Source: Pseudomonadota bacterium
GTDB lineage: Bacteria; Pseudomonadota; Alphaproteobacteria; Sphingomonadales; Sphingomonadaceae
Length of the DNA stretch: 23,173 nucleotides
NCBI GenBank assembly: GCA_023422695.1
Contig: JAFAGN010000106.1
Location: forward strand, 1-23,173
Direction of reading: 5' to 3'
Shown: positions 14,410 through 22,126 of the stretch, piece after piece
Layout: each line of letters opens with the position of its first letter
Position numbering within the stretch: the first letter of the stretch is position 1
Translations under genes and position numbers: made by a program
The notes under the pieces: generated by a model
What the model saw: only the letters and a program-made list of their open reading frames with translations
Databases searched by the model: none
What the model was told of the DNA's origin: nothing

Positions 14410-14826
14410 ATGTCAGGGCAGATTCCCCGTGCCAGCGGCCAATGCCATTGCGGTGCGATCCGCTATTCGATGTCGACCGCGGTGCAGCATCATGCTTTGT
14501 GCCATTGCAGCGATTGCCGCCGCCATGCAGGCGCGCCGATGGTCGGGTGGGCGCTGGTCAATCAGGACGAGATCGAAATCACCGGAACACCCAAAATCTA
14601 TGCGTCATCCGAACATGGGCGGCGCCATTTCTGCGGCGAATGCGGTACGGGGCTGTTTTATACCAGCGAAGCCATTTTTCCGGGCCAGATCGATGTGCAG
14701 TCCGCGACGCTCGACGATCCCGGTCTGATCCCGGCACAGGTGCAGATCCAGACCGCCGAGCGGATCGGGTGGATGGAAAAGCTGGACGGCCTGCCGACGT
14801 TCGAGCGTTATCCGCCGTTCGAATAG
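14410..14826 (+). CDS. GFA/CENP-V family zinc-binding protein
   Basis: A 138-residue protein of the glutathione-dependent formaldehyde-activating (GFA) fold. Zinc-ligand cysteines are all present: GQCHCGAIRYS (C12, C14), LCHCSDCRRHAGAP (C31, C33, C36) and FCGECGTGLFY (C75, C78). The family is named for Gfa, proposed to speed formation of S-hydroxymethylglutathione, but most members have no proven reaction, so this is a family call and not a claim of formaldehyde metabolism. The start is secure: GAGGAGAG lies 5-6 bases upstream of the ATG. It ends 15 bases before the rarA stop codon, so the two convergent genes nearly touch. No partner such as a glutathione-dependent dehydrogenase is nearby. 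Confidence 0.92.
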   Translation: MSGQIPRASGQCHCGAIRYSMSTAVQHHALCHCSDCRRHAGAPMVGWALVNQDEIEITGTPKIYASSEHGRRHFCGECGTGLFYTSEAIFPGQIDVQSATLDDPGLIPAQVQIQTAERIGWMEKLDGLPTFERYPPFE

Positions 14827-14841
14827 GTCAGGCGGCGCCGC

Positions 14842-16167
14842 TCATCCGTCGCGCCGCGTCCGGCGTTGGTCGTCCCACCAGGCGATGCGTTCGGCGATCC
14901 GCTTTTCGAACCCGCGATCGGTCGGCTGATAATAGATCTGCGCGCTCATCCCGTCGGGCCAATAGTCGGCGCCCGAAAAGCCGTCGGGAGCATCATGGTC
15001 ATAGGCGTAGCCCGCGCCATACCCCAAGTCCTTCATCAGCTTGGTCGGAGCGTTGAGGATGTTCGCCGGCGGCGCGAGCGATCCGGTATCGCGCGCCGAT
15101 GCGAACGCCGCCTTCTGCGCCGCATAGGCGGCGTTCGATTTGGGCGCGGTGGCGAGGTAGAGGCACGCCTGCACGATCGCGAGCTCGCCCTCGGGTGAGC
15201 CCAGAAACTGATAGGCGTCCTTGGCGGCCAGGCATTGCACCAGCGCCTGCGGATCGGCCAAGCCGATGTCCTCGCTGGCAAAGCGCACCAGCCGCCGCAG
15301 CACGTAAAGCGGCTCCTCGCCCGCCACCAGCATCCGCGCGAGATAGTAGAGCGACGCCTGCGGATCGGATCCGCGCAGCGCCTTGTGCAGCGCCGAAATC
15401 AGATTGTAGTGACCGTCGCGGTCCTTGTCATAGACCGGCATCCGGCGGTGAAGGAACTGCGCAAGCTCGGCGGGATCGAGTGGATCGGGGATCGCGGTCG
15501 CAAACAGCGTCTCGACCTGATTGAGCAGGAAACGCCCGTCGCCGTCGGCGCTCGCGATCAAGGCGACCTTCGCATCGTCGGTGACCGGCAGACCGCGTCC
15601 GACTTCCGCTTCGGCGCGCGCGACCAGCAGCGCCAGCGCATCCTCGCCCAGCCGGTTCAGCACCAGCACCTGCGCCCGCGACAACAGCGCGGCGTTCAGC
15701 GCAAAGCTGGGGTTCTCGGTCGTCGCGCCGACCAGCACCACCGTCCCGCGCTCGACATAGGGAAGGAACCCGTCCTGCTGGGCACGATTGAAGCGATGGA
15801 TTTCGTCAACGAACAGCAAGGTTCGTTTGCCCGCCGCCGCCATTTTTTCGGCATCGGCAAAGGCCGTTCGCAGATCGGCAACCCCGGAAAACACCGCCGA
15901 GAGCGCCGAAAAGCGCATGCCCACCGCTTCGGCAAGCAGCCGCGCGATCGTCGTCTTGCCGGTCCCCGGTGGTCCCCACAGGATGATCGACGACAATTGT
16001 CCCGCCGCCACCATGCGCCCGATCGTGCCATCCGGCCCGGTCAGATGCTCCTGCCCGACGACGTCGGCCAAGGTGCGTGGGCGCAAGCGTTCGGCGAGCG
16101 GCATCGAACCGGTCGCGGCGCCCTCGCGCTGGACCGGCGCATCGCCGCCGAACAAGTCACCGGCCAT
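14842..16167 (-). CDS. rarA: RarA (MgsA) replication-associated recombination ATPase
   Basis: AAA+ ATPase of the clamp-loader type that acts at stalled replication forks and gaps, with SSB and the RecA pathways. The 441-residue length is normal. Seen in order: MPLAERLRPRTLADVVGQEH, Walker A GPPGTGKTT (65-73), Walker B LLFVDEIHRFN (117-127) and sensor 1 GATTENPSF. SRAQVL follows, then the C-terminal tetramerisation domain with SALHKALRGSDPQASLYYLARML, then EDIGLADPQAL and a late GYGAGYAYDHDAPDGF. The start at 16167 is 7 bases past the stop of the glycosyltransferase gene, indicating co-transcription and probably translational coupling. Nothing is missing or unusual in the protein itself. Confidence 0.96.
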   Translation of the reverse strand: MAGDLFGGDAPVQREGAATGSMPLAERLRPRTLADVVGQEHLTGPDGTIGRMVAAGQLSSIILWGPPGTGKTTIARLLAEAVGMRFSALSAVFSGVADLRTAFADAEKMAAAGKRTLLFVDEIHRFNRAQQDGFLPYVERGTVVLVGATTENPSFALNAALLSRAQVLVLNRLGEDALALLVARAEAEVGRGLPVTDDAKVALIASADGDGRFLLNQVETLFATAIPDPLDPAELAQFLHRRMPVYDKDRDGHYNLISALHKALRGSDPQASLYYLARMLVAGEEPLYVLRRLVRFASEDIGLADPQALVQCLAAKDAYQFLGSPEGELAIVQACLYLATAPKSNAAYAAQKAAFASARDTGSLAPPANILNAPTKLMKDLGYGAGYAYDHDAPDGFSGADYWPDGMSAQIYYQPTDRGFEKRIAERIAWWDDQRRTRRDG

Positions 16168-16174
16168 CGGACGC

Positions 16175-17332
16175 TCAGCCCCCGCGCCGCTGTTTCTGGC
16201 GGATCAGGCGCAGATAGGTGTCGGCGACCGCCCGGTTGATCGCGTCCCATTGATAAGCACCGCTTTCCGTCACCGCCGCGGCGCCATGATCGGCGCGCAG
16301 TTGCAGGTCGCGGCAATAGCGTTGGAGGTGATCGGCAAAGCCGGTGATCGATCCGGGAGGGACAAGATAGCCGGTTCGGCCATGCTTGACGATGCTGGCG
16401 CTTCCCGTCGCGCGCGCGGCAACCACGGGCAGTCCGCACGCCATCGCCTCCAGCGTCACGTTGCCGAAGGTTTCGGTGACCGACGGGTTGAAGAAAATGT
16501 CACATGATGCCAGCGCCCGCGCGAGATCGACGCCCCCCTGAAACCCAATAAAACTGGCATTCGGCAGCCGCGATTCGAACCATTCGCCCGCCGGCCCCTC
16601 GCCGATCACGACGACGCGGTGCGGCACCCCGCGCCGCGCCAAGACGTCGATGGCGTCGGCGAACACGTCGAGCCCCTTTTCCATCACCAGTCGCCCGAGG
16701 AACGCGATCGCGGGAACATCGTCGTCGATCCCGAGCGCGCGGCGCCAGTCCATATCGCGGCGACCGGGGTTGAACACATCCTGCTCGACCCCGCGCGTCC
16801 AGATGCCGATATCATAGTTCATCCGCTGGTCGCGTAGCACCTGCGCAAAACTTTCCGACGGCGCGATCAGCGCATCGCATTTGCGGTAAAGCTTGCGCAG
16901 CCAGGCGACGATCACCGGCTCGAGGAACGAGAGATTATAGTATCGAAAATAGGTTTCGAAGCGCGTGTGGACCGAACAGGCAACCGGCAGGCGCCGCCGC
17001 CGCGCCCACGCCGCCGCTTGCCGCGACACGCGGTCGGGGCTGGAAATATGCAGCACATTGGGCGCAAATGCGGTGATGTCCTGCCGCACCCGCGACGAAA
17101 AGCTCACCGGGATGCGATACTCGCTGCGCCCGGGAATCGCGAACGACGGCACGCTGACCAGATCGCCGGTCGGCTCGAAATCGGGGTTTGCGACGGTCGG
17201 CGAATAGACGCGCACTGCGGCGCCATGCGCGAGCAGATAACCAACCAGACGGTTCAGCGCCTTGTTCGCACCGTCGGTGGTCATGTTATAGTTGCCGCTG
17301 AACAGGGCAATACGCAGGTCGGAAACGTCCAT
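16175..17332 (-). CDS. Glycosyltransferase, GT4 type
   Basis: A 385-residue retaining glycosyltransferase of the GT-B fold. The N-terminal acceptor domain opens RIALFSGNYNMTTDGANKAL, typical of GT4 enzymes that modify lipids (SqdX- or mannosyltransferase-like). SVHTRFETYFRYY at about 120-132 resembles the H-T-x-F segment of that subgroup. The C-terminal nucleotide-sugar domain has FLGRLVMEKGLDVF, VVIGEGP and the E-x7-E motif TETFGNVTLEAMACGLPVVA (E287, E295). The start at 17332 is chosen because the family pattern begins just after it; an upstream extension to 17482 would run into the preceding gene. No strong Shine-Dalgarno is seen. It lies 44 bases after the glycine-zipper gene and 7 bases before rarA. 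The donor and acceptor cannot be told; a membrane glycolipid or envelope glycan is likely. Confidence 0.88.
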   Translation of the reverse strand: MDVSDLRIALFSGNYNMTTDGANKALNRLVGYLLAHGAAVRVYSPTVANPDFEPTGDLVSVPSFAIPGRSEYRIPVSFSSRVRQDITAFAPNVLHISSPDRVSRQAAAWARRRRLPVACSVHTRFETYFRYYNLSFLEPVIVAWLRKLYRKCDALIAPSESFAQVLRDQRMNYDIGIWTRGVEQDVFNPGRRDMDWRRALGIDDDVPAIAFLGRLVMEKGLDVFADAIDVLARRGVPHRVVVIGEGPAGEWFESRLPNASFIGFQGGVDLARALASCDIFFNPSVTETFGNVTLEAMACGLPVVAARATGSASIVKHGRTGYLVPPGSITGFADHLQRYCRDLQLRADHGAAAVTESGAYQWDAINRAVADTYLRLIRQKQRRGG

Positions 17333-17376
17333 TTCGCTTGCGCTAGTCCCGTCGCGGAGCAAACGCAACGCCGCCG

Positions 17377-18444
17377 TCAGGCCATGATGCTGTACGGTCC
17401 GCCCGGTTTCGAGCGGCACATCCGCTTTGCCACGCGCGTTTCCTCGCCCTCGACGATCGCGATGTCGGTGATCGACAGGCACTTGCTCCCATTGGGTTCG
17501 GTGTTGAGCGCGGTGATCGTCGACGACCCCGCCACCCCTTCACGCGTCGGGCTGGTCCATTTGGCGGTGGCGCCGACCTCTTCCTGCTTGGTCACCGCAA
17601 CCGTGGCGTCGGCGGCGACCTTCTGCTCATTTTCGTCAAGCTGGCACGCGATCTCAGCGACAAGCACGGCGCCGAACAGGCCCGACACCGCGGTACCGAT
17701 GCCGTTCAACCCGACCGCATTGCCCGCTACCCCGCCGATCAATCCGCCGATCGCGCCGCCGCGTTTGCGCGCGCGCTTGCATTTTTTGTCGGGATTGGCG
17801 CCATCGGCGCGCTTCGCCGCGTCGCCCTTTTTCTTCGCGGGTTTGTCTGCGTTTTCGGGCGCGACCGCCTGAACAATCGGCGCAGGCGCCGGATAGCCGT
17901 TGCAGCCGGTGTTGAAGCAGAAGCGGTCGGCAAGATAGGCGCGATCGGTCTGATATTGCGCCTCGATGCCGCGATAGGCCGCCAGATTCGCCCCATCGGG
18001 ATTCGACGCCGCATGTTCGGCCATGACGGTCTGGAAGAAACGATATTGAGTGTCCGCCGAATAGCGTTTGTTGGCGCCGACCTTGGTCGAATAGAGCGCC
18101 GACAGTGTATCCTGATAGCCGATCATCGCCTGGCGATAGGGCAGCATCGTCTGGCGATAATAGGTATCGATCGCGACCGTACAGCGATTGATCGCCTCCG
18201 CCTGGTCGAACGGCTCTTTCTTCTTGCGATAATCTTCGCGGCAATCGGGGTAGCTGTCGGTATCGAGCGTCGGCCTGGCGGGCAATGCAGGCAACGGCGG
18301 TTCGGCGACCGCTGGCGGCACATAGGCTTTGTCACCTTCCCCCGGCCGCGGCGTATCCTGCCACGCGGCGGCCACCGCGCTGCTGGACAGTAAAACGGCC
18401 CCAACGACGACCAGCGCCGAGTTTTGCCGCAATCTGGTCCGCAT
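17377..18444 (-). CDS. Exported glycine-zipper protein with surface-antigen-like C terminus
   Basis: A 355-residue protein with a signal peptide ending AlaAlaAla-Trp (cleavage after 27). A Pro-rich linker follows, then a helical, Tyr-rich middle domain (about 65-180) with several Cys (DCRED, NRCTV, FCFNTGC). A Lys/Arg-rich stretch (200-228) precedes a glycine zipper, GGAIGGLIGGVAGNAVG (229-245), and a further hydrophobic segment. The tail, QLDENEQKVAADATVAV and GATAKWTSPTREGVAGSSTI, resembles the end of rickettsial 17-kDa surface-antigen-type proteins. It is probably an envelope or outer-membrane-associated protein; the middle domain is unrecognised. The start at 18444 is preferred to 18471 because it has a purine-rich leader and starts the basic n-region. 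It heads a minus-strand run with the glycosyltransferase and rarA and diverges from the ClpP-like gene. Confidence 0.8.
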   Translation of the reverse strand: MRTRLRQNSALVVVGAVLLSSSAVAAAWQDTPRPGEGDKAYVPPAVAEPPLPALPARPTLDTDSYPDCREDYRKKKEPFDQAEAINRCTVAIDTYYRQTMLPYRQAMIGYQDTLSALYSTKVGANKRYSADTQYRFFQTVMAEHAASNPDGANLAAYRGIEAQYQTDRAYLADRFCFNTGCNGYPAPAPIVQAVAPENADKPAKKKGDAAKRADGANPDKKCKRARKRGGAIGGLIGGVAGNAVGLNGIGTAVSGLFGAVLVAEIACQLDENEQKVAADATVAVTKQEEVGATAKWTSPTREGVAGSSTITALNTEPNGSKCLSITDIAIVEGEETRVAKRMCRSKPGGPYSIMA

Positions 18445-18601
18445 GTCCTGTCCCCTACCCCGGTATCGCAAAGGCTAGGCCGGAATAGCTGACCCCACAA
18501 GCTTGGTCAGTGACACCGGTCATACCATCGTGCCGCCATGCGACCTTATTGTTCTGGCGTCGGCGGTGGATTAGAGTCGGCGCCGGATTGGGAGGGGCGA
18601 C

Positions 18602-19318
18602 ATGCGCAACTGGGTCAAATCGGTCACCGCCATCGCTGCGTTGCTGGCGTGCACTGCGGCAACGCCGCCGGGCATGGACCCCGACAACCCGACCTGCCCC
18701 GCCAAACCCAATTGGTCGGATTACAAGACGATGGTCCTGACCCCGTTCAAGCGCAGCGGCGAGCTGGTTCTGCTGGCGGAAGGCCGCGTCGATAGCGAGC
18801 TTCCGGCGCGGCTGGAAAAAGTGCTGACCGACAATCCCTCGATCAGCGAAATCTGGATCCGCTCGCCCGGCGGCGATGCCCGCGCCGGCAATGCCGCGGG
18901 CCTGCTGATCCGCAAATTCAGCAAAGAGCGGCAAATGGTCACGCGCATCCCGTCGGGATGGACCTGTTTCAGCGCGTGCAATTTCGTCTTCATGGGGGGC
19001 CGCGCGCGGACGATCGATCCGGGCGGCCATTTCATGGTCCATATGTTCACGATGACCGGCGACAAGGACACCATCCAGTCGAGCGTCGCGCTGGGCACCG
19101 AATCCACGACCGAGCTGATCAGCGACGTCGAACGCGAAGCGGCGCTGATGGCGACCGAGGACAATGACCTGCTCATTCGCCTCGACGTGTCGCGCGATCT
19201 GTTGTCCGATATCATGTACCGGCAAAAGGCGGTCGCGACGGGCAGCGATCGTTCGACGCGGCGCTGCCTGACGCGCAAGGAAGCGCTGAAATACAATGTC
19301 GTCAACATCGACGATTAG
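18602..19318 (+). CDS. Exported ClpP/crotonase-fold protein (predicted periplasmic serine protease-like, COG3904 type)
   Basis: A 238-residue exported protein with a ClpP-like core. SEIWIRSPGGDARAGNAAGLLIRKF matches the ClpP substrate-binding loop region. WTCFSACNFVFMGG holds the candidate nucleophile S124, and DPGGHFMVHMF holds H143 and H147; the S124-H147 spacing of 23 is near that of ClpP. A single Asp partner could not be pinned down, so activity is unproven. The signal peptide has a possible lipobox, ALLAC (C17), with an unusual Leu at -2, so it is either a lipoprotein or a periplasmic protein. Four further Cys (TCPAK, TCFSAC, RRCLTR) are compatible with disulfides. The start at 18602 is supported by GGAGGGG four bases upstream. 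It diverges from the glycine-zipper gene across about 157 bases. Confidence 0.78.
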   Translation: MRNWVKSVTAIAALLACTAATPPGMDPDNPTCPAKPNWSDYKTMVLTPFKRSGELVLLAEGRVDSELPARLEKVLTDNPSISEIWIRSPGGDARAGNAAGLLIRKFSKERQMVTRIPSGWTCFSACNFVFMGGRARTIDPGGHFMVHMFTMTGDKDTIQSSVALGTESTTELISDVEREAALMATEDNDLLIRLDVSRDLLSDIMYRQKAVATGSDRSTRRCLTRKEALKYNVVNIDD

Positions 19319-19377
19319 CGCGTATTAGCCACCAAAAGAAACCGTTTGCGTGATCAAGCCGGGTTGATGCACCGGCG

Positions 19378-20316
19378 CTACTCTCCCGTTTCGGACGACG
19401 CTTCCAGATCGACGACGATCGGCGGATGCAGCCGCACACGGTGGACGCGGCGTTCGTCGGCTTCGGTCACTTCGATGCGCCAGCCGCTGGGATGGAGCAG
19501 AAGCTCCCCCACCTCGGGAACGTGGCCGGCCAGGACCGCGGCGAGACCGCCGAGCGTATCGACATCTTCTTCGACGTCGGCAAGCCGCGGGTCGATCGCC
19601 TCGCCCACATCGTCGAGTTCGGCGCGCGCATCGGCATCCCAGCAGCCGTCCGCGCCGGGCGCGAACAATGCGGTCGGCTCGTCGTCATGCTCGTCCTCGA
19701 TCTCGCCCACGATTTCCTCGACCAGATCCTCGATCGTCAGCAGCCCTTCGGTGCCCGAATATTCGTCGATGACGATCGCCAGATGGGTACGCCTGGCGCG
19801 CATTTCGGCGAGCAGGTCGAGCACCCCCATCGACTGCGGCACATAGAGCGGCTGGCGGATGAGGTCGATCAGCGGCGGCGGCGAGCGTCCCTCGGCCAGC
19901 ACCGCAAACACGTCCTTGACGTGGATCATGCCGACCACTTCGTCCAGGTTTTCGCGATAAACCGGCAGGCGGCTGTGCCCCGCCTCGGCAAATTGCGCGA
20001 CGATGTCGGCAAAGCTGGCGCTTTCGGGGATGGCGATGATGTCGGCGCGCGGCACCGCCACGTCATCGACCGTCTGCTCGCCAAAATGGAGCAGGTTGCG
20101 CAGCATCTTGCGCTCGATCGGCGACAGGTCGCCGACGATATTGCTGCCGCGCCGGTCGTGCCCCTCTTCTTCGGCCTCGTCGATGACCTCTTCGATCTGC
20201 TCGCGCAGCGACGGTTCCTTGTCGCCGCCGAACAGCAGATTCCTCAGTCCGGACAGCAGTCCGGACCTACTACTGTCCTCTTCCGATCGGTTCGAAGACC
20301 CCTGGTCGTCGGGCAT
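19378..20316 (-). CDS. corC: CorC/HlyC-type CBS-domain protein
   Basis: A 312-residue cytosolic protein with an N-terminal acidic region. Two CBS domains follow: VPRADIIAIPESASFADIVAQFAEAGHSRLPVYRENLDEVVGMIHVKDV at about 85-135, and one ending in THLAIVIDEYSGTEGLLTIEDLVEEIVGEIEDEHD at about 170-210. The C-terminal CorC_HlyC domain (about 220-305) is typical. There is no DUF21 membrane domain, matching stand-alone CorC (YbeX), linked to magnesium homeostasis and, in E. coli, to ribosome biogenesis alongside YbeY. It begins 19 bases after the ybeY stop on the same strand, the classic ybeY-corC order. AAGGAA lies 11 bases upstream of the ATG, a little far. The lnt gene that often follows corC is not present; a convergent gene is found instead. 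Confidence 0.93.
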   Translation of the reverse strand: MPDDQGSSNRSEEDSSRSGLLSGLRNLLFGGDKEPSLREQIEEVIDEAEEEGHDRRGSNIVGDLSPIERKMLRNLLHFGEQTVDDVAVPRADIIAIPESASFADIVAQFAEAGHSRLPVYRENLDEVVGMIHVKDVFAVLAEGRSPPPLIDLIRQPLYVPQSMGVLDLLAEMRARRTHLAIVIDEYSGTEGLLTIEDLVEEIVGEIEDEHDDEPTALFAPGADGCWDADARAELDDVGEAIDPRLADVEEDVDTLGGLAAVLAGHVPEVGELLLHPSGWRIEVTEADERRVHRVRLHPPIVVDLEASSETGE

Positions 20317-20335
20317 ATAGGTCGTGGTTCCTTAG

Positions 20336-20842
20336 TTAATCCTGATCCGCATATGGATTGGCGATGCCCAGCGATGCAAGCGCTTTCACCTCCAATGCCT
20401 CCATTGCCCCGGCGCTTGCGTCATCCATATGGTCGTACCCGACCAGATGGAGCGTGCCATGGATGATCAGATGCGTTGCATGGTCGGCGATCGAAATCCC
20501 CTTCTCGTCCGCCTCGCGCACGCAGGTTTCGCGCGCCAGCACGATGTCGCCGAGCAGGATTTCGCCGTCGTCGCTGTTGGCGAGGCCTTCGAGCAGATCG
20601 TCCTGAACCTGCGGAAAGGACAGCACGTTCGTCGGCTTGTCCTTGCCGCGGAAATCGCGGTTGAGCGTCTGAACCTCGGCATCGTCGGTCAGTCGCACCG
20701 CGACCTCAACCAGCGGCGCTGCGTTAGCGAGCGCTGCGTAAGGCGTCAGCGCGAGCGCGGCGGCGACCGCTTCCGCGGCGCGCTCTTCCCAATCGAGCGC
20801 ATCGGGCCAGGGGGTTGCGGCGTGGGCTTCGACGCTTAGCAT
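20336..20842 (-). CDS. ybeY: YbeY, endoribonuclease / rRNA maturation factor
   Basis: Zinc-dependent RNase needed for 16S rRNA 3' maturation and 70S quality control. The 168-residue product has the diagnostic H-x3-H-x5-H metal site HGTLHLVGYDH (H128, H132, H138). The usual N-terminal half ends in DAEVQTLNRDFRGKDKPTNVLSFP and GEILLGDIVLARET. The start at 20842 gives an N terminus of normal length; the upstream GGGAAAT is only a weak ribosome binding site. It forms a pair with corC. The phoH gene that usually precedes ybeY is not upstream here; a gene-free stretch of about 417 bases with hairpin repeats takes its place, so transcription probably starts within that stretch. Confidence 0.97.
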   Translation of the reverse strand: MLSVEAHAATPWPDALDWEERAAEAVAAALALTPYAALANAAPLVEVAVRLTDDAEVQTLNRDFRGKDKPTNVLSFPQVQDDLLEGLANSDDGEILLGDIVLARETCVREADEKGISIADHATHLIIHGTLHLVGYDHMDDASAGAMEALEVKALASLGIANPYADQD

Positions 20843-21034
20843 GCAAGATTTCCCGGCAGGAAAATGGGGGGAAACCGCGCAACTTCCCTCGCAATTCGCG
20901 TTGTCAGGGGAGCGCGCACCCCTGCTGGATGATCGTTGGAGGTCATACGCATCCGCTACCGCGGCGCGGGAATGTAGGACAGCGTTTTTTCCGGTTCCGG
21001 CTGGGTTGCTTTGAGGTGGGGCGCGGACGTCACC

Positions 21035-21081
21035 GATCCTCCCCGGAACGGGGAGGGGGACCAGCGAAGCTGGTGGAGGGG
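21035..21081 (+). repeat. Dispersed two-hairpin repeat, copy A
   Basis: 47 bases with two perfect stems: 21038-21045 with 21049-21056 (8 bp, GAA loop) and 21060-21065 with 21069-21074 (6 bp, GAA loop, ACCAGC/GCTGGT). The sequence opens GATCCTCCCC and ends GGTGGAGGGG. It is of a kind I know as highly repeated in sphingomonad genomes. Confidence 0.8.
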
Positions 21082-21177
21082 TACCGGCGGTTTGCCTTGC
21101 CGGTGAGGAGGTGGGCCTCCAGTGGGTTCTTGGAAAAGATCCGCATTTTCAGCTCAGCGCTGCGCAAACTTCCTGTG

Positions 21178-21226
21178 CCCCTCCACCACCCTTCGGGTGG
21201 TCCCCCTCCCCCGTTGGGGGAGGATC
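21178..21226 (-). repeat. Dispersed two-hairpin repeat, copy B, inverted
   Basis: 49 bases of the same family in the opposite orientation. Read on the minus strand it has the same GATCCTCCCC start and GGTGGAGGGG end. The stems are 21216-21223 with 21205-21212 (8 bp, AAC loop) and 21195-21201 with 21185-21191 (7 bp, ACCACCC/GGGTGGT). Stem bases that differ from copy A change in pairs. Confidence 0.8.
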
Positions 21227-21259
21227 GCTGAAGGTCGCATCGGTAGCCGCCGACCACCC

Positions 21260-22126
21260 TCAATGCACATGCGCCAGCTTGTCGGGATTGCGCATCACAT
21301 AGATGCCGACGATCTTGCCGTCCTCGAGTTCGAGCGCCGTCGTTTGCAGTTCGCCGTCGGCCTCGCGCGTCACAATGCCTGGCAGGCCGTTGATCATGCC
21401 TGTGTGGACCAGCGTCGAGCCATATTTGCGCAGCAGCACCGCGACGCTGCGATGCACTTTCAGAACCAGCGCCTTGCCCAGGATGGGGATCGCGGCGGCG
21501 GGCCGCTTGCCGCCGCCATCGGCCCACATGCCGACGTCGGCGGCGAGCATCGCGCCAAGCGCCGCCATATCACCGCTGCGCGACGCTTCGAAGAAGGCGT
21601 TGGCGATGCGCAGCCCCTGCTCCTTCTCCAGCTTGTAGCGCGGGCGCGCCTCGCGAACATGCGAGCGGGCGCGCGCCGCGAGCTGGCGTGTTGCCGCGAG
21701 ATCGCGGTCGATCGTCTTCGCCACCTCGTCAAAACCGACGCCGAACACGTCGTGGAGGAGGAAGGCGGCGCGTTCGAGCGGGGAGAGCCGTTCGAGCGCG
21801 AGCATCAGCGGTAGCGTGACATCGTCGTCCGCTTCCTCCTCGACCAGCGGATCGGGGAGCCAGGGGCCGATATAGGTCTCGCGGCTACGGCGCGCCGATT
21901 TGATCTGATCGAGACACAGCCGGGTGACCGTGCGGCGCAGAAACGCCGCGGGCTCGCGGACTGCGCCCCGGTCGGTGCCGAGCCAGCGGATGAAGGCATC
22001 CTGCACGACATCCTCTGCATCGGCGACCGAGCCGAGCATACGGTACGCGACGCGGGTGAGCAGCGGGCGCAGCGGGTCGAAACTGTCCGCCGCGTCTGCC
22101 GCTGTATGGGAGCCCGGCCCGGTCAT
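21260..22126 (-). CDS. ECF41-family (SigJ-like) sigma factor with SnoaL-like C-terminal domain
   Basis: RNA polymerase sigma factor of the ECF41 group, which lacks a dedicated anti-sigma factor and is controlled by its own C-terminal extension. The 288-residue product has sigma region 2 at about 15-83 (RVAYRMLGSVADAEDVVQDAFIRW), the subgroup's GPWLPDPL linker (87-94) and region 4 at about 105-160 (LSPLERAAFLLHDVFGVGFDEVA). The SnoaL/NTF2-like domain at 172-288 carries both ECF41 hallmarks, DGGGK (203-207) and the terminal NPDKL (280-284). The start at 22126 overlaps the stop of the CMD gene as TGATG, so translation is coupled; the in-frame ATG at 22159 lies inside that gene. An ECF41-like promoter precedes the pair, pointing to autoregulation. 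Confidence 0.95.
   Translation of the reverse strand: MTGPGSHTAADAADSFDPLRPLLTRVAYRMLGSVADAEDVVQDAFIRWLGTDRGAVREPAAFLRRTVTRLCLDQIKSARRSRETYIGPWLPDPLVEEEADDDVTLPLMLALERLSPLERAAFLLHDVFGVGFDEVAKTIDRDLAATRQLAARARSHVREARPRYKLEKEQGLRIANAFFEASRSGDMAALGAMLAADVGMWADGGGKRPAAAIPILGKALVLKVHRSVAVLLRKYGSTLVHTGMINGLPGIVTREADGELQTTALELEDGKIVGIYVMRNPDKLAHVH

Larger units (their letters stand above)
20843..21259. other. Gene-free region between the ECF41 sigma gene and ybeY
   Basis: No credible coding sequence is seen. It contains a small hairpin (20905-20910 with 20919-20924), two facing copies of a hairpin repeat (21035-21081 and 21178-21226) and an unrelated stretch of about 96 bases between them with a 6-bp stem (21083-21088 with 21099-21104). 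A promoter for ybeY-corC should lie near 20850-21000, but I could not identify boxes with confidence. Confidence 0.6.

Noticed and set aside
20843..21259. A possible phoH remnant upstream of ybeY
   Set aside because: No Walker motif or PhoH-like peptide could be read in any frame.
21030..21527. A minus-strand ORF through the repeat region with a Gly/Pro/Trp-rich tail
   Set aside because: It is out of frame with the sigma factor and runs through both repeat copies; such reading of these repeats is a common annotation error.
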